64,000 bases of DNA, from contig NZ_AP014637.1 in NCBI RefSeq assembly GCF_000829415.1, positions 5,535,001-5,599,000 of the forward strand, written 5' to 3'. Below are positions 36,613-43,630 of the stretch, in pieces; the stretch's first letter is position 1, and each line of letters begins with the position of its first letter. This stretch comes from Pseudomonas sp. StFLB209. Its GTDB lineage: Bacteria; Pseudomonadota; Gammaproteobacteria; Pseudomonadales; Pseudomonadaceae. The notes below the pieces were generated by a model. The model was given only the letters and a program-made list of their open reading frames with translations. It did no database searches and was not told where the DNA came from. Both the position numbers and the translations under genes were made by a program.

Positions 36613-37854
36613 CTAGCCTGGCTGCGCCGCCAGGCTGTTACTGACGCCCCGGCCCAACACCAGCACCGTCACAAACCCGCAGCCCACCAGCGCCGTGGCC
36701 AGGCTCAACAGCACCGAGGTGCCCAGCTGGTCGACGATCTGCCCGCCGAAGAACGAACCCAGCGCAATGATCACCTGGAACATGGCCACGAACAGCGGCA
36801 TGCCGCGTTCGACATCCTTGGGTGCGACGATAAACATCCAGATGCTGGAACAGGCCGGAAAGGCACCGAACGCAAAGCCCCAGAGGGCGATGAGCATCAC
36901 TGCGCCGGTCATACCGGTGGCAAAGTACGGGAACAACGCGGTGCTGATGCCGATCATCAACGCGACCAGCATCAGGGTATGGCGCACACTGCGGTTGGCG
37001 GCAAAGCCTGCAAAGATGTTGCCTGCGACCCCGGCGATGCCATAGAGCAGCAGCAATGAGCCAATGGTCGGCCCGTCGAAGCCGGAGCTTTGTTTGAAGA
37101 AAGGCGCGACATAGGTGTACGCCGCAAAGTGCGCCAGGCCAATCAGCAATACTGCAATCAAGCCCACCCGCGCCTGCGGGTTGATGAACAGCGCCGGCAG
37201 GTCACTGACCCGGATCGCCTTGTCTGGCGCCAGCCGTGGCAGCAGGAAGATCTGCGCCAACAGCACCGGCACGCCCACCAGCGCGGTCACCAGAAAAGTC
37301 ATGCGCCAGCCCATCAGGCCGCTCAGCCAGGTGCCAACGGGTACGCCCAACACAGTAGCGAGGGTCACACCGACCATGATGATCGAGGTCGCTTGCGCCA
37401 CCCCGACCCCTTTAGGTGCCAGGCGGCCACTGAGGGCAATGGCCGTCGCCCAGAAGCCGCCGATACTGATCCCCAGCAGCACGCGGCCGAACAGCAGCAG
37501 GTTGAAGTCGGCGGCGTAGGCCACCACCGCGTTGGCGATGATCATCAGCAGCGTCAGGCTGATCAGCAAATAGCGCCGATCCAGCGCACCAATGCCCACC
37601 GACAGCAACGGCGCCGCGAGCGCGGCCATGATGCCGGGCAAGGTCACCATCAGCCCGGCGTGGCCGGCGCTGATACCGAGGTCGCTGGCGACATCGTTGA
37701 GCACGCCGACCGGGAGAAACTCGCTGGTCACCAGCGCGAAGGCGCCGACGGCGACCGAGAGAATCGCCAGCCACTGCTGGACGACGCTCTGTTGATTGTG
37801 TTCGGGAATGTTATGAGGGGCCTGACTGGCACTTGGCATGGGGCTGGGTTCCAT
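36613..37854 (-). CDS. MFS transporter, AraJ/sugar-efflux type
   Basis: 413 residues with about 12 helices. The LPVGVLNDVASDLGISAGHAGLMVTLPGIMAALAAPL region and the GRVLLGISIGGFWATAIALSGRLAP block mark the DHA1/AraJ-SotB exporter group. It is convergent with the nucleotidyltransferase gene (39-bp gap). It is a likely exporter of sugars, amino acids or drugs; the substrate is unknown. Confidence 0.9.
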   Translation of the reverse strand: MEPSPMPSASQAPHNIPEHNQQSVVQQWLAILSVAVGAFALVTSEFLPVGVLNDVASDLGISAGHAGLMVTLPGIMAALAAPLLSVGIGALDRRYLLISLTLLMIIANAVVAYAADFNLLLFGRVLLGISIGGFWATAIALSGRLAPKGVGVAQATSIIMVGVTLATVLGVPVGTWLSGLMGWRMTFLVTALVGVPVLLAQIFLLPRLAPDKAIRVSDLPALFINPQARVGLIAVLLIGLAHFAAYTYVAPFFKQSSGFDGPTIGSLLLLYGIAGVAGNIFAGFAANRSVRHTLMLVALMIGISTALFPYFATGMTGAVMLIALWGFAFGAFPACSSIWMFIVAPKDVERGMPLFVAMFQVIIALGSFFGGQIVDQLGTSVLLSLATALVGCGFVTVLVLGRGVSNSLAAQPG

Positions 37855-38362
37855 GGGTAAAGTCGCCTGAAGCAGGCGTAGAAAGCGGAGGGAAATGGCA
37901 GGCGATTATAGGAGCCGACTGTGAAAGGCAGACAGGCGAGCGTTTCGATAGTAATCATCAGCGGGATCGATGAACGTTCGCCCACTGCCTTGAAGCCGAG
38001 CGGCAGATATACAACCGGCCACAGTACATTCAGCCCAGAGCGACGCCACAAGCTGATTGCGCAGTTGCGCCAACAGATCCCGGTGCTTTGGCTTGGCGAG
38101 CCGGTTTTTAACACTGCGTGGGCAATCGCAGCTCATAAGTCTGGTGACATGAAAAAACTCACATTTATCTCTCAATTCCGGTTTGACAACAATCAATCCG
38201 TGTACCACCCTGTCTTTGCCGAGTAATGGCACATGCACATCATTCGACTGACTGGATAAAACCGTGCAGTGCAGACACCTTCTCGGCAGCTGTCGAAAGT
38301 GGCAGACTTTATAAAGTCTGATTACCACGCTATCAACTCATTGAAAATTTCAGGGATACGAA
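37855..38362. other. Intergenic region between MFS and aegerolysin genes
   Basis: 508 bp. Open frames exist on both strands (for example 37921-38226 + and 37906-38328 -) but none has a recognisable product, a ribosome site or coding-type composition, so no gene is called. An AAAGTGGCAGACTTTATAAAGTCTG stretch near 38300 contains the inverted repeat AGACTTTATAAAGTCT (38307-38322) just upstream of the aegerolysin. Confidence 0.5.
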
Positions 38363-38806
38363 ATGGCATATGCACAATGGGGTACATTTGTAATTCAAGC
38401 CTTAAACTACAGCGTCACGATTAAAAATGTCGCCCATTCATGGGGTAAGTTCTACGACTCGAAACAGATCGGTGTCGCAGGCGGCAACAAGGATAACGAA
38501 TACGAACCGAGCGCCATCGAAGGGAAGGTCATCGAAAAAGGCCAGGCATTCGCCATCAACGCCTGCGGACGATCAGATGCTTCCTCCGGAACAGAAGGTT
38601 CCTTCGAACTCTACGATGGTGACACCTACGTCGGCACCTACACCTGGGATTGCCCGTGGGGCAGCAAAACAAACACATCGACCTGGACTCCGGCAGGCTC
38701 CCAGCCGCCGGCCAACAGTTACATTACCCAACAAAGCGGAGCGAATCTGGATAGCGGCGCACTTGGCACCGTGACAATTCAGACAGCAAAAATTTCCGCG
38801 TTTTAA
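38363..38806 (+). CDS. Aegerolysin family protein (RahU-like)
   Basis: 147 residues. It starts MAYAQWGTFVIQ as other aegerolysins do, followed by VTIKNVAHSWGKFYD, INACGRSDASSGTEGSFELYDG, TWDCPWGSKTNTSTW and the C-terminal SGANLDSGALGTVTIQT; these blocks define the family. Members bind membrane lipids (sphingolipid/ceramide headgroups) and some need a MACPF partner to make pores; P. aeruginosa RahU is a close type. There is no signal peptide, as usual. AGGGA lies 8 bases before the ATG. No MACPF-type gene is nearby. The gene is isolated between two gaps, and its AT-richer flanks suggest recent acquisition. Confidence 0.93.
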   Translation: MAYAQWGTFVIQALNYSVTIKNVAHSWGKFYDSKQIGVAGGNKDNEYEPSAIEGKVIEKGQAFAINACGRSDASSGTEGSFELYDGDTYVGTYTWDCPWGSKTNTSTWTPAGSQPPANSYITQQSGANLDSGALGTVTIQTAKISAF

Positions 38807-39256
38807 ATAACGTCTCTTTCGTTAAATTGTAGACGTTGAGATAAGCGTGCCGCCATCGATGTGTTCGGTGGCGACACTGAATGATCATAAGGTATTTAAC
38901 TTGCGTGATTGTTCACTTGGTTATCTGTGTGAGCAAGGATGATTGCAGCCTTATGGGATGCCGCTCTTTCAACGGACTTATCCTGCTTAGTGTAAAAATT
39001 CTTTGTAGGGCAATACTCATTGCCCACCCTCTTGTACTCCAAGCCACCAGCATTCGACCCAATATCAAGTTTATATTGCTGTTGTTCTACCATGCGCACG
39101 AACTGCTCGTGGCGAATGCGGCCTCGCGAGTTTCAGCATTTAAACAACATCTCAAAACACTTCGACGGTGATTGTGCGGAAAAACCGAACACCTGACAGA
39201 GAGTCGGTGCTCGCCCCCGTGAAGGTCAAAGTGAATCAGCGGCGCCGCTCCCGGTG
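38807..39256. other. Intergenic region after the aegerolysin
   Basis: 450 bp, relatively AT-rich, with no convincing gene. The frames at 38881-39171 (+) and 39087-39326 (-) have no recognisable product. Confidence 0.45.
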
Positions 39257-39385
39257 ATGACAGCTCGCAGATTCCCGGCCGCAACGTGTGGCTGGCGGGA
39301 AGCTTTGAGCGATTTTGATCCAGCACTGCTGGCGCCGATTGCCGACCAGGCCAATGCCGAGCGTTTCGTTGCCGGTCAGCGTTGA
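39257..39385 (+). pseudogene. Possible gene remnant, 42 codons
   Basis: A short frame ending FDPALLAPIADQANAERFVAGQR has helical, coding-like composition and is followed at 24 bases by a strong hairpin, as a real gene end would be. I do not recognise the family. It may be the 3' end of a lost gene or a small protein. Confidence 0.3.
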
Positions 39386-39408
39386 AAAGAGATCACCAGC
39401 GACAACGG

Positions 39409-39430
39409 CCCCTGCTGCGGATGGCAGGGG
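39409..39430. terminator. Hairpin CCCCTGC / GCAGGGG
   Basis: 7-bp perfect arms with an 8-base loop between the remnant at 39257 and the convergent EAL gene. It could end transcripts from either side. Confidence 0.6.
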
Positions 39431-39452
39431 CTGCTTTCGAAGATTAAGACAC

Positions 39453-40820
39453 TCATGCCGGCGAAGGCTGAGCCGGTGTCGGCGCATGCACCTGCAAGAA
39501 CTCATCCGCCGCAATCGGCCGCCCGAACAGATAGCCTTGGAAAACCTCGCAACCCAGTGTTCTCAAGCATTCACTTTGCGGTCGGGTTTCGACCCCTTCA
39601 GCAATGGTCGATGCGCCAAGAATCCCCGCAATTTCGATAATTTTTCTCACCAATTCTCGCTTGCTTGGGTCCTTCTCAATGTCATGGACAAATAACTGAT
39701 CAATTTTCAACTCATCCAGTGGCAGCGCTTGCAGCAATGACAGTGAAGAAAAGCCCGTGCCGAAATCGTCCAGCGACCAGCTAATGCCATCGTCGCGCAG
39801 CGCGTTCATTTTTGCAGCGATCAACCCAAGGTCGCCGGTAAACACCGACTCGGTAATTTCCAGGCACAGCCGGTTGGCTGGGACACCGACCTTGTGCAAC
39901 ACAGCCCTCACATCTGCAACGAACGATTTGGACGTCAGTTGCAAGGGGCTGACATTGACCGACAGCGTCCACTGATCGACACCCGGCAGCCTGGACCAGG
40001 CTTTCAAGTGCCAACAGGCCTGCTCCAGAACCATCAACCCCATTTCATGAATAAGGCCGGTTTCTTCTGCCAGGCGGATAAAGGTAGCGGGCGACTGGAT
40101 GCCGTGGCCGGGCCGGTCCCAGCGCAACAGCACTTCCGCGCCGATCACGCGCCCATCGGATGACACCTGGGGTTGCAAGTAAGCACACAGCTCGCGCTGC
40201 GCAACCGCTCGGGCCAGCGCCGTGTATTGGTCGACCTTCGCGCCAAGGTCTTCGCGAAAGATCGCCAGTACACCAATCGTTAGCACCATGGCTGTGAGAG
40301 TGTTCAGGTCATGGCCCAGTTGACGGATAGTGGCGGGTAACAGCTCAAGGTCCTGGCCAAAGCTCACCTCACTGAGTTCCAGAACAGCGAGCGCGCTAAA
40401 GCAGGCACCCGGAAACAGCCAGCGCAGGTAAAAGCGCTCACTGCGAAACAGGAAGAACGTTGCAATGCCGATCGGCATGAAGAACAGGTGCGTAGACCTG
40501 CCGACCGCAGCCGTTGGCGCATCGGCAAGGCTGGCGAACAGGGTCAGGACCAGCAGCACATGAACAACGATGCCTAGCGACACGTGCTCGGGCGTCTTCG
40601 CCAGATACAGACACGCCAACCCTAGCGCCATTAGAGCAAACAAGACCACGGCCAACACGCCCATGCCCTGGGTTGAGTAATAGCTCCCCCACGCCAGGCC
40701 ATGCAGCACGCAAGCACCACCACCAAAGCGCAAAAGCCTCTGGATACGCGGCCATTGAGCGGTATCTGGAAACTTTGGCTTCGCCAGCTCGCTGTTTGAC
40801 TTCAAGCGAATATCTTTCAA
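39453..40820 (-). CDS. Membrane-bound EAL-domain c-di-GMP phosphodiesterase
   Basis: 455 residues. Residues 30-165 form several membrane helices (FGGGACVLHGLAWGS, VLAVVLFALMALGLACLYL and others). The C-terminal EAL domain (about 210-440) holds the catalytic set: GAEVLLRW (EVL in place of EAL), NVSP, LEITES, DDFGTG, LKID, AEGVET and FQGY. All metal and base residues appear present, so hydrolysis of c-di-GMP is likely. No GGDEF domain is present. It is a single-gene unit. Confidence 0.9.
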   Translation of the reverse strand: MKDIRLKSNSELAKPKFPDTAQWPRIQRLLRFGGGACVLHGLAWGSYYSTQGMGVLAVVLFALMALGLACLYLAKTPEHVSLGIVVHVLLVLTLFASLADAPTAAVGRSTHLFFMPIGIATFFLFRSERFYLRWLFPGACFSALAVLELSEVSFGQDLELLPATIRQLGHDLNTLTAMVLTIGVLAIFREDLGAKVDQYTALARAVAQRELCAYLQPQVSSDGRVIGAEVLLRWDRPGHGIQSPATFIRLAEETGLIHEMGLMVLEQACWHLKAWSRLPGVDQWTLSVNVSPLQLTSKSFVADVRAVLHKVGVPANRLCLEITESVFTGDLGLIAAKMNALRDDGISWSLDDFGTGFSSLSLLQALPLDELKIDQLFVHDIEKDPSKRELVRKIIEIAGILGASTIAEGVETRPQSECLRTLGCEVFQGYLFGRPIAADEFLQVHAPTPAQPSPA

Positions 40821-40886
40821 ACCGGTTCCTTTTCAACTGTAATGCAATCGACGCAACACATCTTCAGCCAGGAATGGTAGTGGTAA

Positions 40887-40970
40887 TTAGTGTCCGGAAG
40901 TAGAGCGATGCAGCGGGTCGAACGGCTCGGCCTTGCTTTTTCTCCATGTTGGCGACACTTGCAGGGTCAT
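40887..40970 (-). CDS. Candidate 27-residue small protein
   Basis: The ATG at 40970 is preceded by GGAGGAATCTAAA, a strong ribosome site, and opens MTLQVSPTWRKSKAEPFDPL ending STSGH. It is basic, with no membrane segment. The frame also continues the DUF-like remnant upstream (40971-41147), so it may simply be that gene's 3' part. I do not recognise it. Confidence 0.35.
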   Translation of the reverse strand: MTLQVSPTWRKSKAEPFDPLHRSTSGH

Positions 40971-41147
40971 TTTAGATTCCTCCGTTTTGGACGGGTCTTC
41001 CGGGTGAGTAGTGATGAGCGTAGCAGCGGATATGGCCAAGGCTTTGATGAGCTGCTCTTCAAAGCAGATCAGGGGCGGCCCATAGTCAGGCCGAGAAATT
41101 GACAAGAGCGGATGTGAGACAGCCTTTGCGCACTGTCTTTGGCACAT
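40971..41147 (-). pseudogene. Remnant related to the small Pseudomonas protein at 53783
   Basis: The segment RPDYGPPLICFEEQLIKAL matches RPDSGPTLISFEDQLNSAW of the protein at 53783-54052, at nucleotide level too (both keep GTCAGGCCGAG). The start codon and ribosome site of the other copy are not preserved and the sequence after this motif diverges. I interpret it as a decayed paralog. Confidence 0.5.
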
Positions 41148-41149
41148 TC

Positions 41150-41330
41150 GGGCGGCTAGCCCCTGCCGTGTGGTTCATAGAGGGTGGGTAGCCTGGTAAG
41201 CGAATCGAGCGGGTGCAAGCAGTCGGGGTTCTGTCGAAAATTTTACTCAAGCAAAAAGAAGGCGTCTTGCAATCAAGCTGAAGGCTCGACTGAAGCCGCC
41301 CGGCAGATCACCATTTTTTTACTGAACCAG
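41150..41330 (-). repeat. Conserved leader-like segment, copy A
   Basis: About 180 bp similar by eye (roughly three quarters identical) to 54258-54430. Shared blocks include GCGAATCGAGC, GGCGTCTTGCAATCA and CAGATCAC. In both places it lies upstream (minus strand) of a sequence of the RPDxGPxLIxFE family. It could be a shared promoter/5' leader or an ncRNA gene. Confidence 0.55.
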
Positions 41331-41409
41331 CCATTGACGTTCGGTACCAAGCCGCTGGCTATACTCAGTCAGCTTGAGCAAGGGCTTGAAGACCAATGGG
41401 GTGGATCAA

Positions 41410-42690
41410 ATGAGCAATCATGCAGCAACGCGAGGAAGAAAAGCCCTGGCAGCCTTGCTGAGTACGGCTGCAGCTCTGACTGGATGCAATTATGGACATC
41501 GACCCTATCAGCAGGGGCCATTGCAACCCGTACAGGACTTATCATTAGTCGACGTTGAGATTGACGACTTTGGCAATTTCTGGGACCGCACAAAGGCGCA
41601 AGCCATCCTAACTGCAATCGATGACAGCGCAGCAAGCTCCAATGTCGTCGTGCTGCTGTTTGTTCATGGCTGGCACCATAACGCAGCCGAAGACGATACC
41701 AATCGCAGCGATTTTCACGTCACAGTCAAAGCAGTGAATAACAAGCTCAAGGAAACGATTTATCAGGATGCCAGAGAAACGTTAGACATCAGTGGTGATG
41801 TGAAGGTCGTGGGCGTCTACCTTTCCTGGCGAGGCAGGTCGCTTCCAGGTCTTCTGGACTACTTAACCTTCTGGGGACGTAAAGCTGCTGCGCAGCGAGT
41901 GGGAGAAGGTGCGGCGCGGGAGTTCATCTTTCGCCTCAACGAGATATACAAAAAACGTAACCACGGCGATCAGAAACATTTCATGGGTTTGGTCAGTATT
42001 GGTCACAGTTTTGGCGGGCAAGTGCTTTATAAATCCGTTGCAGCAACGCTGGAGAATAATTTCCTGCTGCATGAGGGCCAGCCGGCACAAATGCCAGTGG
42101 CCGCCGTGGGCGATGTCGCCGTGCTGATCAATCCAGCATTTGAAGCCGCGCAGTTCGATAGACTACAAGCCCTGCAATCGAGATATACCTATGGCCCGGC
42201 ACAGACACCTGTACTTCTGGTGTTTTCCGGAGAGGGGGATCGGGCAAGGCAGAAGTTCTTCCCGCTAGGTCGGCGCGTTAGTGCCTTGCTGCGGCCGACA
42301 TTCTCAAACGACGAAAAACAAGCCCAGTGGATAACGGCATTGGAAGAGTACGAACCACAACGAACCCATTCGCTGGAGCTGCGGCCGGGTACCGCGTCTT
42401 ACGAGTTCTCGCAGAATTATTGTCAGCAGGCATTGGGTTTTGACCTGACCAACCCCGGTGTTCCGTTTGCCGGCGCAACGCTGACTGCGTTACCTGGCCG
42501 GAGCCAACCGTTCAGCCCTGTCGTGGTCGCTTACAGTAAAAATGAATTGATAGAAGCGCACAGCGGGATATTCAAAGAAGGCTTTCGCAGGTTCATGATC
42601 GACTACGTTGCGTTGCTTGAAGGAAAGCGGCTATGCCTCAAGGCTCAACTTTCAGCACCGTCAATTGCGGGAGCACGCAGCCCGACCTGA
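41410..42690 (+). CDS. Lipoprotein with alpha/beta-hydrolase (lipase-like) signature
   Basis: 426 residues from the ATG at 41410. The N-terminus KALAALLSTAAALTGCNYG is a lipoprotein signal with acylated Cys26. VLLFVHGWHHNA (about 82-93) is an oxyanion-hole motif and LVSIGHSFGGQVLY gives a G-x-S-x-G nucleophile (Ser200). The rest is unlike any family I can name. A surface or periplasmic esterase/lipase role is inferred. It stands alone between a repeat segment and a hairpin terminator. Confidence 0.75.
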   Translation: MSNHAATRGRKALAALLSTAAALTGCNYGHRPYQQGPLQPVQDLSLVDVEIDDFGNFWDRTKAQAILTAIDDSAASSNVVVLLFVHGWHHNAAEDDTNRSDFHVTVKAVNNKLKETIYQDARETLDISGDVKVVGVYLSWRGRSLPGLLDYLTFWGRKAAAQRVGEGAAREFIFRLNEIYKKRNHGDQKHFMGLVSIGHSFGGQVLYKSVAATLENNFLLHEGQPAQMPVAAVGDVAVLINPAFEAAQFDRLQALQSRYTYGPAQTPVLLVFSGEGDRARQKFFPLGRRVSALLRPTFSNDEKQAQWITALEEYEPQRTHSLELRPGTASYEFSQNYCQQALGFDLTNPGVPFAGATLTALPGRSQPFSPVVVAYSKNELIEAHSGIFKEGFRRFMIDYVALLEGKRLCLKAQLSAPSIAGARSPT

Positions 42691-42839
42691 AACTCTGCAT
42701 CCGCTCGGCCATAGTCGTAGCTCTTGTAGCGCTTGCCCTTTCGCCGTTGCCTTACCGGCGCAAACCCAATCCGATGGTCAAGTGGTTAAGGACATGGTTA
42801 CCCGCTCGGAAGCTGCCGCTGAAATCAGCGGCAGGGTGA
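42633..42839 (+). other. Possible small or frameshifted coding region
   Basis: An ATG at 42633 (AAGGAAAGCGGCT upstream) overlaps the lipoprotein gene and opens a 68-codon frame with a hydrophobic segment SAIVVALVALALSPLP. The next frame then reads ALPAQTQSDGQVVKDMVTRSEAAAEISG, which looks like the mature start of an exported protein. Together they suggest a small exported protein broken by a +1 shift, or chance. Its end runs into the terminator. Confidence 0.3.
42813..42834. terminator. Bidirectional hairpin CTGCCGCT / AGCGGCAG
   Basis: Perfect 8-bp arms around GAAATC between the convergent lipoprotein and NADAR genes; symmetric placement suits both. Confidence 0.7.
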
Positions 42840-42844
42840 GATCA

Positions 42845-43408
42845 TTACCTTGCGGCTGAGATGCTGCCCCCGTCGCGCACCTGCATCAGTGCAAAACCCA
42901 GCAGGTTCAAGCCTTTCCATAGGTTTGGATTGTTCGCATCCGCGTTGTCCTGTGCAAGCCCTATACCCCAGATGTTATCAACCGGGCTGGCTTCGACAAT
43001 AACGCGCGAACCCGTTTGCAGAAGATATTCCATTAACTGCGAATTCTGAGAAAACTTGGCCTGGTTTGCTCGAACGACGATGTCGTATCGGTGTTGCAGC
43101 CAAACCTCATTATCAAACCCGCGCACCTTACGGCCAAGTGCTTTGGCGGCATTGGGAGTAGGCGCGTTCAGCACCTGCTCGCGAATATCCTGATCGTCGA
43201 ACAGGGCCGCTTTCTCGGCCATCATGAAGTGCTCGGCCGTCGGATAATATTGGTCTTCTACAGTAAACCCGGCCTCGAACCATTGGCTGAAGCACGAAGC
43301 CGTGACGGCAGTTTTGCTGCGCTGGTGCCCCCAGAAAAACAAAAAGCTCAGGGGCTCTCCCGAGTTGAAACGGACGCACAGTTCTTTCAGATGTTCAGAG
43401 TCGTTCAA
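42845..43408 (-). CDS. NADAR family protein (YbiA-like N-glycosidase)
   Basis: 187 residues. NADAR features in order: SFLFFWGH, CFSQWFEAGFTVEDQYYPTAEHFMMAEKAALFDD, AKALGRKVRGFDNEVW, VVRANQAKFSQN and the C-terminal DNIWGIGLAQDN...PNLWKGLNLLGFALMQVR. YbiA-type members hydrolyse N-glycosidic bonds of riboflavin-pathway intermediates. Other NADAR proteins remove ADP-ribose from guanine in DNA as antitoxins. No DarT-like toxin is adjacent, so the housekeeping role is more likely. Confidence 0.9.
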   Translation of the reverse strand: MNDSEHLKELCVRFNSGEPLSFLFFWGHQRSKTAVTASCFSQWFEAGFTVEDQYYPTAEHFMMAEKAALFDDQDIREQVLNAPTPNAAKALGRKVRGFDNEVWLQHRYDIVVRANQAKFSQNSQLMEYLLQTGSRVIVEASPVDNIWGIGLAQDNADANNPNLWKGLNLLGFALMQVRDGGSISAAR

Positions 43409-43630
43409 TGAGATAACCTCGCCAACTGAAGATCGAAGCTACACTTTTTTCGCCACCGCGTCGCGCTCACTTGTTTTGGACGGGAAACGAGCCTGAATCA
43501 TAGGCATGACATTCGTTGGCTGGCTGGCGATATGCGCTCGATCTTCGAGGCCCTCTACAACGCCTGAAGCAGCCGCCGCGATCAAGACCGTCGACAATGA
43601 AATAGCTGACGCTCGTGACCTGAGCCCCCA

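Noticed and set aside
37090..37860. 256-codon + strand open frame rich in Gln, His and Arg
   Set aside because: Antisense to the MFS gene at 36613-37854; composition is typical of shadow frames.
37906..38328. 140-codon minus frame and overlapping + frame at 37921-38226
   Set aside because: No ribosome site, no recognisable domain, and similar openness in several frames at once.
42845..43408. NADAR protein as antitoxin of a DarT-like system
   Set aside because: No DarT-like gene is adjacent, and the sequence reads as a stand-alone YbiA-type protein.
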